The notes under the pieces were generated by a model. It ran no database searches. It worked only from the letters and a program-made list of their open reading frames with translations, and was not told where the DNA came from. Positions 1 to 6,933 of a stretch of DNA of 21,858 nt are shown here, piece after piece (positions within the stretch are counted from its first letter, which is position 1; each line of letters starts with the position of its first letter). The DNA is taken from positions 28,968 through 50,825 of the forward strand of contig DNVW01000006.1 in NCBI GenBank assembly GCA_003507395.1, in the 5' to 3' direction. The translations under genes were made by a program, and so were the position numbers. This stretch comes from Clostridiales bacterium. Its GTDB lineage: Bacteria > Bacillota > Clostridia > TANB77 > CAG-508.

Positions 1-337
1 AATATTTTATGCATAAATTTTATTTTTTATTCCTGCTATTTCTCGGAAACAAACTTACTCTAAAGTTTTTTGGTTTTAATTCTTTTATTAAGTTTCAATA
101 TCTTGAATTTTGTTAAATACCTTTATCTTTTCTTCTTCAGTCATATCATATGATTTTATTTCAGTATCTAAACTTAAATTTTTTTCTTTCTTTAATTTAA
201 GATTTTCTTTTTTATATTTTGATTTTATTTTTATTCTATCTTGTTCATAAGAAAAATAGCCACCTACTGCAAAATATCTTGTTTTACTATTTTTATGGAT
301 TGATCCGGCTTTCATCTAAGTATACATATATTTTCAT
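1..337 (-). pseudogene. DUF3800 domain protein, frameshifted 5' part
   Basis: A strong ribosome binding site (AAGAGGAGA, 346-354) precedes an ATG at 337 that reads MKIYVYLDES. A single extra C in the coding strand (G at about 307-308 on plus) then shifts the frame. After the shift the protein goes on as GSIHKNSKTRYFAVGGYF, so the intact product would have the typical DUF3800 start YLDESGSI. The second frame stops at 88-90 after NKIQDIET, but a further one-base shift would extend it as NLIKELKPKNFRVSLF. At least two frameshifts are therefore present and the rest lies outside the window. DUF3800 is a family of unknown biochemical function, often found near mobile DNA. The 75-residue ORF starting at 315 is only the middle fragment. 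Sequencing error at one site is possible, less likely at both. Confidence 0.75.
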
Positions 338-357
338 GTTATATTTCTCCTCTTGAC

Positions 358-447
358 TTAAGCATTTCTACCACAACAATTTTTGTATTTCTTACCCGAA
401 CCACATGGAGATTTTTTTACTGTATTATCTGTACTATAAATATCCAT
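358..447 (-). pseudogene. Orphan SEC-C zinc motif, duplicated secA tail
   Basis: A 29-codon open stretch from an ATG at 447 ends SPCGSGKKYKNCCGRNA and a stop, against CPCGSGKKYKNCCGKNA at the end of SecA in this window. The first cysteine of the usual CPCGSG is replaced by serine. The DNA matches the real secA tail at roughly 45 of 52 positions, including the aligned stop codon. I see no ribosome binding site before the ATG. It is best read as the leftover gene end made by integration of the island (att-like site). It could instead be the end of another decayed SEC-C protein: upstream DNA in another frame reads VGTINKNSTNNTIDINDYNPQYN, split here for length as VGTINKNSTN and NTIDINDYNPQYN. 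Confidence 0.6.
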
Positions 448-526
448 GAATACTAGTTGTATTGCGGATTATAATCATTTATATCTATTGTATTATTTGT
501 ACTATTTTTATTTATTGTACCAACTT

Positions 527-549
527 TTTGCAAACAAAATGCAAACAAT
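527..549 (+). repeat. Left copy of 23-bp direct repeat, integrase arm-site candidate
   Basis: This copy is identical over 23 bases to 12153-12175. Inside it the decamer TGCAAACAAA (529-538) is followed one base later by TGCAAACAAT (540-549), so two near-identical units are phased 11 bp apart, about one helical turn. It lies about 80 bp inside the orphan SEC-C tail. Tandem short units inside both ends of an element are typical of the arm-type binding sites of tyrosine integrases; that role is inferred. Confidence 0.7.
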
Positions 550-568
550 GTTTACATTCATTTCTTTG

Positions 569-609
569 GTTAGTATATACTAACTTATTTTAAAAAACAA
601 TATTGTTTT
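569..609. repeat. Two perfect palindromes downstream of the HD gene
   Basis: GTTAGTATATACTAAC (569-584) and AAAACAATATTGTTTT (594-609) are both perfect 16-bp palindromes without a loop. They sit just after the last gene of the operon (stop at 611-613). The second could act as a weak terminator on the minus strand. The first lies beside the integrase arm-site candidate and may be a protein binding site. Function is not established by sequence. Confidence 0.45.
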
Positions 610-610
610 A

Positions 611-1186
611 TTATCTTTCAAAATTATTTTCCACTTCAAAATCAATTTCATAATCTTTCATACGAAAAGCTATATATCTTTTAGAATATTCTAACAATTC
701 CTTAGCTGCTTCTGTCGATAAACGATTTAGATCTATTTCTCTGCCTTTAAAACGATATAAAGATAGTCTATCTGCATCCCAAATACCACCTATTAATTTA
801 TCTTTTGAAACTTGTCCTAAATCATGATGAGATATAGCATATAATACTTTTTCTATGTCTATATCATAACCTGAAAAGCTCTGTTCTAATATTTCTCTTG
901 AAATTTTGACTCCAGCTTCGCCGTGTCTTTGACCTTTTTCTTCATTTCCTCTCCCTATATCATGTAATAAGCATCCTAATGTTATTCCTAATAAATCTGT
1001 ATCGGTGTCACCACACTCTCTTTCAGCGATTTCCATTCCAATATGTGTTACATGTTCAATATGAGCTAATCCATCTATTCCATTTTTTACTACATATTGA
1101 GGGTAAATAATTTTCTTTGCTTCTTTTACAAAACGACTATTTTCTTTTAATTTTCTTACACTTTTTATTAATTTTTTATTCTCCAA
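611..1186 (-). CDS. HD-domain metal-dependent phosphohydrolase
   Basis: This 191-residue protein has HD-superfamily metal ligands: His42/His45 in AHIEHVTH, the His75-Asp76 pair in CLLHDIGRG, His88 in QRHGE, His120-His121 in ISHHD and an Asp in IWDADRLSL (about 137-139). HD proteins of this kind hydrolyse phosphate esters of nucleotides or other small phosphorylated molecules; the substrate cannot be read here. The start is TTG at 1186: a stop codon immediately precedes it in frame, and AAGGAGA lies about 9 bases upstream. It is the last gene of the ten-gene operon, 58 bp after the S51 gene, the widest gap in the set, so it may be less tightly coupled. A housekeeping cleanup role is the alternative. 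Confidence 0.85.
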   Translation of the reverse strand: MENKKLIKSVRKLKENSRFVKEAKKIIYPQYVVKNGIDGLAHIEHVTHIGMEIAERECGDTDTDLLGITLGCLLHDIGRGNEEKGQRHGEAGVKISREILEQSFSGYDIDIEKVLYAISHHDLGQVSKDKLIGGIWDADRLSLYRFKGREIDLNRLSTEAAKELLEYSKRYIAFRMKDYEIDFEVENNFER

Positions 1187-1244
1187 TTAACAAATCTCCT
1201 TTTTTATTTATATAAAATCCCACTTATATTATCATTTGTTAATT

Positions 1245-1934
1245 CTAAAATATTTTTTTGTATCCCTGTGTAAAAATTTTATATACTTTTTTATTCTCTA
1301 TGCTCTTAACTATCCTAGATTTATTTCCATTTACTATTAATGCTGTTCCTTTTTCTAATGCAAACATTGGAACTTTTGCATCTTTCATAATTTTGTCTAT
1401 ATTTTCGATATAATTATATTTTTCATCGAAACTTGGACAAAACAATATATTAAAAAATTCTAACCCTCTTACCTTTATATATTTGTCATATTTTAAAGTT
1501 TTTCTTGAATCTGAAACTCCATACTTACAAAAAGTAATAGCTCCTGCAGATATTCCGCAAAATATTTTATCTTCTTTTTTTACATCGTTTAAAATTTCAT
1601 TAAATTTATATCTTCGCCAAACATTCATCATCTTAAGAGTGTTTCCTCCACCTATATAAATGATATTAGCCCAACTTAGTTTATTCTTTGAAATGCTTAT
1701 ATCTTTTAGGTCATTTTTGTATAAAATATCACATTTACAACCTATTTTTTCAAAATTCTTTTTTATTACTTCATAATACTCTTTTTCATAATTATTTCCA
1801 TGAGCTATAAATAAAAAATTTTTTTCTTTTTTTGTTGAAAGTAAACTAACAATTTCTTTGTCTATTTTTTCAGTTTCATAATTTGTTCCTTCTCTACCGT
1901 TTTCTCCTCCACCTATTAAAACAAATATTCCCAT
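1245..1934 (-). CDS. Peptidase S51 family protein (dipeptidase E/cyanophycinase-like)
   Basis: This 229-residue protein has the class I glutamine-amidotransferase-like fold of family S51. It starts MGIFVLIGGGENG, has GGGNTLKMM at about 96-104 and the nucleophile elbow CGISAGAI with Ser129. Family members are serine hydrolases cleaving aspartyl dipeptides (PepE, Asp-X) or cyanophycin. Oddity: where relatives usually show CPHYD or a similar NPHF with the catalytic His, this protein reads CPSFDEKY, putting Ser168 in its place. It may be inactive, use another general base, or do a different reaction. Start ATG at 1934 has AAGGAGA about 9 bases upstream. It lies 13 bp after the P-loop kinase and 58 bp before the HD gene. 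A second aspartyl-peptide-type hydrolase besides the IadA homologue supports an aspartate theme. Confidence 0.85.
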   Translation of the reverse strand: MGIFVLIGGGENGREGTNYETEKIDKEIVSLLSTKKEKNFLFIAHGNNYEKEYYEVIKKNFEKIGCKCDILYKNDLKDISISKNKLSWANIIYIGGGNTLKMMNVWRRYKFNEILNDVKKEDKIFCGISAGAITFCKYGVSDSRKTLKYDKYIKVRGLEFFNILFCPSFDEKYNYIENIDKIMKDAKVPMFALEKGTALIVNGNKSRIVKSIENKKVYKIFTQGYKKIF

Positions 1935-1947
1935 AAAATAATTCTCC

Positions 1948-2517
1948 TTACATTTTATTTTGGATTAAAAAATTTTTCAAAATTCTAATTTGCTCATCTT
2001 GATCATTAGGAAGAATGGTATATTCAATATTAAGTTCTTTTAATATCTCCAAATATTTATCTTCTATTAAATCCAAATACTCTTTACTTTTATCTTTCGT
2101 TCCATACTTTTCTAATAATTCATAATTCTTAGGAATATAAAATACATGCATATATGGATGAGTATCTAACCATAATCGTATATATCCAAAAATACTACAT
2201 AAATATTGCTCGTCTAATAATACTGAAGGATATACTATTTGATCAATCAGACATCTATCTAAAACGGCAACATTTCCTTGAGCATATTCTATATCAATTT
2301 CTCTTTCTAATAATTTGCTAATCATATAATATGTTATATCAATTTCAGAACTAGTATTATCTTTTAATTTTTGAGCACTAGAATAATCAATTGGCGAATC
2401 TTTTCCGCTAAAATGTACAAATCTTATATCATTATCTTTATTAATGTCTTCTTCAATTCTTTTTATTACTGTGCTTTTTCCACAACAGTGTGGACCCGTT
2501 ATTACAATTTTTTTCAT
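1948..2517 (-). CDS. P-loop kinase/AAA_28-type ATPase
   Basis: This 189-residue protein starts with a Walker A motif, GPHCCGKST (residues 8-16), and has AVLDRCLIDQIVYPS around 84-98 (Asp87-Arg88). That pattern is seen in small P-loop kinases of the NadR/AAA_28 and deoxynucleoside-kinase-like groups. These phosphorylate nucleosides, nucleotides or related small molecules; the substrate is not evident. Two cysteines follow the His inside the P-loop. Start ATG at 2517 is only 2 bp after the stop of the ThrRS-like gene. I see no good Shine-Dalgarno sequence, so translation probably depends on re-initiation from that gene. It is one of two kinases in the operon, the other being APH-like. Confidence 0.8.
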   Translation of the reverse strand: MKKIVITGPHCCGKSTVIKRIEEDINKDNDIRFVHFSGKDSPIDYSSAQKLKDNTSSEIDITYYMISKLLEREIDIEYAQGNVAVLDRCLIDQIVYPSVLLDEQYLCSIFGYIRLWLDTHPYMHVFYIPKNYELLEKYGTKDKSKEYLDLIEDKYLEILKELNIEYTILPNDQDEQIRILKNFLIQNKM

Positions 2518-2519
2518 AG

Positions 2520-3419
2520 CTATTTATCCAAATAAGAATATAATAATCTTTCCATACTTCCAATTGATGAATGTATAATTTTTATATTCTTTCCTTCCAT
2601 TTTTATCTTAAAAATATTAGATGTTTTATAATCCACTTGAACTGTAGATAATTGTATGTATTCATTGTTAGAATCTTTATATATATACTTAAACTTTGAT
2701 TCCCAATATTTTATTGAATTTGGTACAATATTGACAATTATATCTTTTTCTAATTCTTTAGCAATGTTTCTTATTATTTCTTTTTTTTCTTGATATTCTT
2801 TTTCAGAAATACGCAAAGAGATAAAAAATGGTATTTCTAGTATTTTCAATATCTTACTATATATTACTAAATGTTTTTTTACTTCTTCATATACGTTTTT
2901 GTCTATAAAACAATGAACATCTGGCAAATTAAAAGTAGTTGGTCTTTTTAAAGAATCCTTCTTTTTCTCTTCAATCCTATAACATTTAGCAAATTCATAT
3001 AGTCTTATTGGTAACTGGTCTTGCTTCAGATTTACATCTTTATATAAAGAAAATACTCCAAAATCACTTGCAGGAACCAATATATACTCTTCGTTGCATT
3101 TAAATTGTTGTAGCCCAAATAGTTTTTGCAATTCTTCTAATCTTTCATTATTTTTTAAAATAGTTGTTGTCTTTATTTCTTCAACAGCTAAACCATCTTT
3201 TATTTCTTTTTCTATAGTTTCCTTTATATAGTTAAAATATTTTAATAATTCCTTTTGATATATTGGTGTATAATCAATATTAGAGACATAAATGTTTTTA
3301 CAATTTATTTTCTTTTCTTTATGAAAAAAGTTATATACATCTTTATCTGATTCTAATATATCAATATTAATTTCTTCTTCATTACCAAATTTTGAAATAT
3401 ACTTATAATATCCTACCAT
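2520..3419 (-). CDS. Stand-alone ThrRS-type class II aaRS catalytic core
   Basis: This 299-residue protein resembles only the catalytic core of class II threonyl/prolyl-type synthetases. The motif 2 region LPIRLYEFAKCYRIEE (about 136-151, Arg148 and Glu150) is followed by NLPDVHCFID (His169). Motif 3 is IIHSSIGSMERLL (His283, Arg291). The N-terminal TGS/editing domains and C-terminal anticodon-binding domain of real ThrRS (about 640 residues) are absent. Of the three ThrRS zinc ligands, the two histidines appear kept, while the Cys of MNCPGH corresponds to the segment VPASDFG with no cysteine. It should still form an aminoacyl adenylate, but probably with different specificity and not to charge tRNA by the usual means. 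GGAGGG precedes the ATG at 3419, 14 bp after the kinase gene. Confidence 0.8.
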   Translation of the reverse strand: MVGYYKYISKFGNEEEINIDILESDKDVYNFFHKEKKINCKNIYVSNIDYTPIYQKELLKYFNYIKETIEKEIKDGLAVEEIKTTTILKNNERLEELQKLFGLQQFKCNEEYILVPASDFGVFSLYKDVNLKQDQLPIRLYEFAKCYRIEEKKKDSLKRPTTFNLPDVHCFIDKNVYEEVKKHLVIYSKILKILEIPFFISLRISEKEYQEKKEIIRNIAKELEKDIIVNIVPNSIKYWESKFKYIYKDSNNEYIQLSTVQVDYKTSNIFKIKMEGKNIKIIHSSIGSMERLLYSYLDK

Positions 3420-3433
3420 ATACTTCCCTCCAT

Positions 3434-4405
3434 TTATTTTTCAAGATCATTCTCTTCTTTTCTTTTCATCAAATTCCCTGATTCATTTATAATTTTTAAA
3501 TGTCTACCTATCAATTCAAAGAATGTATTATTATTTCCAAATGGCCTACTCAAATTTATATCTCCAATACTATTACGAACTAAAAAAGCCATAATATTTG
3601 TAGATGATAATATTCCATATATACTTAATCTCTTTATTTCTTCATTGCTTGCTTGCATTCTCTCAATAAATTTATCGTATACTTTTGTTCCATATGAATG
3701 TGCCACGAATTCACCCATTCCCATGCTTAAAGGTGCACTTATAACAGCTCCTGGATCTATAATCTTTACATCTCCATTCTCATCAATCATTATGTTTTTA
3801 AAATTTGAATCTATTGGTGTAAGACAAGAATATCTTTCATCCAATAATTCAGCATTTCTTTCCAATAATAAATATGGTATAGAAGAAAACCTCCTAGTTT
3901 TTGAATTTAAAAATAATGTTTCTGTTGTTGGAAATTGATATTCATATAAATATTTTAAAAAATCATCGTATTGTCCTTCTAAACTTCCAGACAAATTACC
4001 ATATTTTTCTGTTTTTACTTTTGAAATTATATTAAAATAGTCCCACATTGAATTAGCTACTTTTTCTGCTAATTTTTCTGAAATTCCTTCTTTCTCAGCT
4101 ATTTCTGCTAAAGTTTTCCCCTTTACTTCTTCAAATATGGCAAATTTTTCTTCCTCTGCTAAGTCAAAATTAGAATAATTTAATAATTTTAAATACTTTT
4201 TTCCTTCTTCTGGAATACAATTATATAACATTACTTCGTTATCTACATGTGTTCCCCTATTTTTATAAAATTTAGCATAATATACCTTGCGATTACGGAC
4301 AAACTTTATAACTATATTATTAGATTCAGATACAATTTCAGCATCTTCTATTTTCTCTCCTAAAGCATCCTCTATTCTTCTAACATACTCCATTAATTTA
4401 TTCAT
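3434..4405 (-). CDS. Aminoglycoside phosphotransferase/choline-kinase-like kinase
   Basis: This 323-residue protein has a eukaryotic-kinase-like small-molecule kinase fold. A lysine in YYAKFYK (Lys45) and an upstream-lobe Glu (Glu57) fit ATP anchoring. The catalytic loop is TPIDSNFKNIMID, with Asp199 and Asn204, and the metal-binding motif is KIIDPG with Asp217. Relatives phosphorylate hydroxyls of antibiotics, choline, homoserine or sugars; here a pathway intermediate is more likely than an antibiotic, but resistance cannot be excluded. ATG at 4405 overlaps the HAD stop by 8 bp (ATGAATAA), so the two genes are translationally coupled. A kinase beside a HAD phosphatase suggests temporary phosphorylation of an intermediate. 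Confidence 0.8.
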   Translation of the reverse strand: MNKLMEYVRRIEDALGEKIEDAEIVSESNNIVIKFVRNRKVYYAKFYKNRGTHVDNEVMLYNCIPEEGKKYLKLLNYSNFDLAEEEKFAIFEEVKGKTLAEIAEKEGISEKLAEKVANSMWDYFNIISKVKTEKYGNLSGSLEGQYDDFLKYLYEYQFPTTETLFLNSKTRRFSSIPYLLLERNAELLDERYSCLTPIDSNFKNIMIDENGDVKIIDPGAVISAPLSMGMGEFVAHSYGTKVYDKFIERMQASNEEIKRLSIYGILSSTNIMAFLVRNSIGDINLSRPFGNNNTFFELIGRHLKIINESGNLMKRKEENDLEK

Positions 4406-4985
4406 TTTCTTTAATTAAATCTCCAATCTCCTTAAAATTTTTAATAACTTTAAAATCATCATTAACTTTTATTATACTTTTTGCTACTAAATCAAAACTA
4501 TCAAATAAAACTGGTATACTTATTTTTCCTAATATTCCTTCTATAACTCCCATTCTATCATCAAAAAATATATCTATTCCCTTATTAATAATTGTCTCAA
4601 TTTTCTCTTTTTCATTTTCACAAAAAATTATTTCCTTAAAATATTTTCCAAGTTCTAATTCATTTATTGATTTCCATGCAGCTTTTTGACCATTATCCGA
4701 TAAACCTCTTCTACTAACAATATATAATTCATAATTTTTCTTATTTAAATCATTTAATGTTTCAATACAATTTTCATCTAACAATTTTGTGAAATTTCTA
4801 GCACTTGCTAGAGTACCTATTTTTCTTCTCATCTCTCTATCTGGAACAAACTCATCAATTATATTAGCAGATAGTTGCCAATTGTCAAAATCCAAATTAT
4901 ATACTTTTTTATAATTTTCTTTTTTAAATGTAGTATTATCCAATATTACTCCATCTAAATCAAAACCAATTTTTTTAATTTGCAT
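4398..4985 (-). CDS. HAD-family hydrolase, phosphatase
   Basis: This is a 195-residue HAD-superfamily protein. Motif I is FDLDGVILD (Asp9, Asp11), motif II is around YIVSRRG, and motif IV is FFDDRMG. These are the acid pair and phosphate-binding residues of phosphomonoester hydrolases; the substrate is unknown. The chosen start is ATG at 4985: it reads MQIKKIGFDLDG and has AAAGGA upstream. A longer reading from 5039 would run deep into the PurD-like gene and adds residues unlike a HAD N-terminus. The start overlaps the PurD-like stop by 11 bp and the stop overlaps the kinase start by 8 bp, so three genes are tied together. Confidence 0.85.
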   Translation of the reverse strand: MQIKKIGFDLDGVILDNTTFKKENYKKVYNLDFDNWQLSANIIDEFVPDREMRRKIGTLASARNFTKLLDENCIETLNDLNKKNYELYIVSRRGLSDNGQKAAWKSINELELGKYFKEIIFCENEKEKIETIINKGIDIFFDDRMGVIEGILGKISIPVLFDSFDLVAKSIIKVNDDFKVIKNFKEIGDLIKENE

Positions 4986-6243
4986 TTCCAATATCCTTTC
5001 TATAATAAATATTACCTTTAACTTTTTCGAGTTCTTCATAAACTATTTTTCTTGCTTCTTCAATACTAGAAGCCTTAGCACAAATAGCAAATGCTCTACT
5101 ATTTTTCAAATAATATTTACCATTTTCATATTTCATATTACCACAGTAAAATAAACTATTATTAACTTCTGAAAAATCAACTTCATCTCCTACATGATTT
5201 GTATTCACTGTATAATCTTTAGGTACAACATATGCTGATAAACTAACATTTTCTTCATCAAATACATCCTCTAGTTCATCTATGTTTCCATTCAATATGT
5301 GTTCACATAAATTTGGAAAACTTACTTTCATAATATTTAATATATTCATAGAAGAAGGATTTCCAAATCTACAATTGTACTCAATTACTTTAACTTCGTC
5401 TCCACGAACTAAAAACTCTCCATATAAACTTCCAAGATACTTTTCTCCACATTTTTCATTAATTTTTTTCATTACTTTTTCAGTAATCTCATGCATCTTT
5501 TTTTCTGCATTTTCACTTATATATGAAAAACATTCTTTTCCTGTTATAGTCCCCATACCAGACGTGTTTTCTCCAACATTGCCTTCTCCAATTCTTTTAT
5601 GATTTTTAAATATAGGTGTATGAATTAAACTCTTACCATCTGTATAACTCATAATTGCAACTTCATGTCCTTCTATAAATTCTTCAACTATAATATGTCC
5701 ATAATTTTCTAGCCAATTATTTGCATTTCTTAAAGCTTCCTCTTTCTCGCTGTTTTCATAAATTCGTACTCTAGGTCCAGTAATAACACCATCACATTTT
5801 ACAACTATTTTTGTTTTAAAATTATATATATATTCCTTTAGTTCTTCTGTAAAATTATAAAAATCTTTATGTTTAGGATTTAAGGAATCATCAATTTCTG
5901 ACAATAAATCTCTACAAAATGTTTTGGAACCTTCCAATTGTGCTAACTTTTTTGAAGGTCCAATACACATTATTCCTTTTTCCTTCAGCATATCACATAA
6001 GCCTCTTTGGATAACTTCTCCTTGTCCTATAACAACATAATCTGGATTGATTTCAATTATAGCTTTATATACATTTTCAACATCATCTAAATTAATTTTT
6101 AAATATTTGCCCGTACATAATTTTTCTATAAATGGATTATCAGCCCATAATATTGCAGATAATATATATCCCTCTTCATTAAATTGTTTTGCTATAGCGT
6201 GTTCTCTCCCTGTTGCCCCCCCAACTAATATAACATTTTTCAT
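4975..6243 (-). CDS. PurD-like ATP-grasp amide ligase
   Basis: This 422-residue homologue of phosphoribosylamine-glycine ligase (PurD) covers the whole family length. It has GGATGREHAIA at the N-terminus, IGPSKKLAQLEGSK (about 94-107), the ATP-grasp loop VVKCDGVITGPRV, DHKR-like FKNHKRIG, NTSGMGT (226-232), and metal ligands in VIEYNCRFGNPSS (Glu288, Asn290). Compared with usual PurD, the loop KADGLAAGKGV is changed, NTGGMG is NTSGMG and FGDPE is FGNPS. No other purine genes are nearby. Known: PurD joins a carboxylate to an amine via an acyl phosphate. Inferred: here it makes an amide with another substrate pair in the island pathway. GGAGG precedes ATG 6243. A second true PurD is possible but less likely. 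Confidence 0.85.
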   Translation of the reverse strand: MKNVILVGGATGREHAIAKQFNEEGYILSAILWADNPFIEKLCTGKYLKINLDDVENVYKAIIEINPDYVVIGQGEVIQRGLCDMLKEKGIMCIGPSKKLAQLEGSKTFCRDLLSEIDDSLNPKHKDFYNFTEELKEYIYNFKTKIVVKCDGVITGPRVRIYENSEKEEALRNANNWLENYGHIIVEEFIEGHEVAIMSYTDGKSLIHTPIFKNHKRIGEGNVGENTSGMGTITGKECFSYISENAEKKMHEITEKVMKKINEKCGEKYLGSLYGEFLVRGDEVKVIEYNCRFGNPSSMNILNIMKVSFPNLCEHILNGNIDELEDVFDEENVSLSAYVVPKDYTVNTNHVGDEVDFSEVNNSLFYCGNMKYENGKYYLKNSRAFAICAKASSIEEARKIVYEELEKVKGNIYYRKDIGNAN

Positions 6244-6252
6244 ACATACCTC

Positions 6253-6933
6253 CTAAATCTTTATTGCACGATTTAAAATCATACTTTTTTCTCTACTTAT
6301 CTTAACTTTTAAATCTTGTAATTGTTTTTCAACATCTACAATACAATTTTCACCGTAGCATCCACATATTTTAATTTCCTTATTCTTCAAAAAATTCAAA
6401 TTACTTATATTTTCATCGCTTAATATCTTTCCAGTAGAATGTTCCGTAAAAATAACTTTTTTTATGCTATCAAAGTCCATAAAACTGTATGTATATCTTG
6501 CAAAATTATCTGGACTTTCGAATAATATAATATTATTTTCAGGTTTAGATAATAATCTTTTAATTTTTCTTTCATATTCTAGATACTCTTTATAATACTC
6601 TTGAAATTCTATTAGAAAATTAGCATGTCTTAATCCTGGATAAAAAGGATGTACTAAAATAATCACATTATCTAAATCAGATATTTTTTTTAATTTTTCA
6701 TTAACATATTTTTTTGCTTCTTTATACAATAAATTGTATCTATCTTTTTTGAATTGTTTTATATCTTCATATTCTAGACTATTGAAAACATCTGGCACAC
6801 AGTCTAAATAATTAAATTTTTCTGGTATTTGCATTTTATCTAATATATCATTATACTTTTCAAAAAGCTTTTCTTTAAAAAACTTTTTTCTGTACTTTAT
6901 CACTTCTTCAACAATACTTTCTTTATCTTTCAT
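6253..6933 (-). CDS. Unrecognised protein, faint isochorismatase-like pattern
   Basis: I do not recognise this 226-residue protein. The N-terminal 80 residues are charged and helical. A hydrophobic strand NVIILVHPFYPGLRHAN follows at about 89-105, then a second strand NNIILFESPDN. Near the end, IKICGCYGENCIVDVEKQL vaguely recalls the G-x-x-T-x-x-C-V segment of isochorismatase-like hydrolases (a Cys after a Gly-rich turn), but the usual early Asp and Lys motifs are not obvious. There is no signal peptide or membrane segment. ATG 6933 overlaps the IadA stop by 11 bp with AAAGGA inside the IadA gene, and the stop lies 9 bp before the PurD-like gene. It is thus central in the operon and likely an essential, perhaps novel, step. 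Confidence 0.7.
   Translation of the reverse strand: MKDKESIVEEVIKYRKKFFKEKLFEKYNDILDKMQIPEKFNYLDCVPDVFNSLEYEDIKQFKKDRYNLLYKEAKKYVNEKLKKISDLDNVIILVHPFYPGLRHANFLIEFQEYYKEYLEYERKIKRLLSKPENNIILFESPDNFARYTYSFMDFDSIKKVIFTEHSTGKILSDENISNLNFLKNKEIKICGCYGENCIVDVEKQLQDLKVKISREKSMILNRAIKI

Noticed and set aside
358..447. Small functional SEC-C protein of 29 residues
   Set aside because: No ribosome binding site, first zinc cysteine lost, and strong DNA match to the secA tail; a duplicated gene end is the simpler reading.
3434..4405. Antibiotic resistance gene of the aminoglycoside phosphotransferase type
   Set aside because: Only the general kinase fold is visible; operon position between HAD and ThrRS-like genes favours a biosynthetic role.
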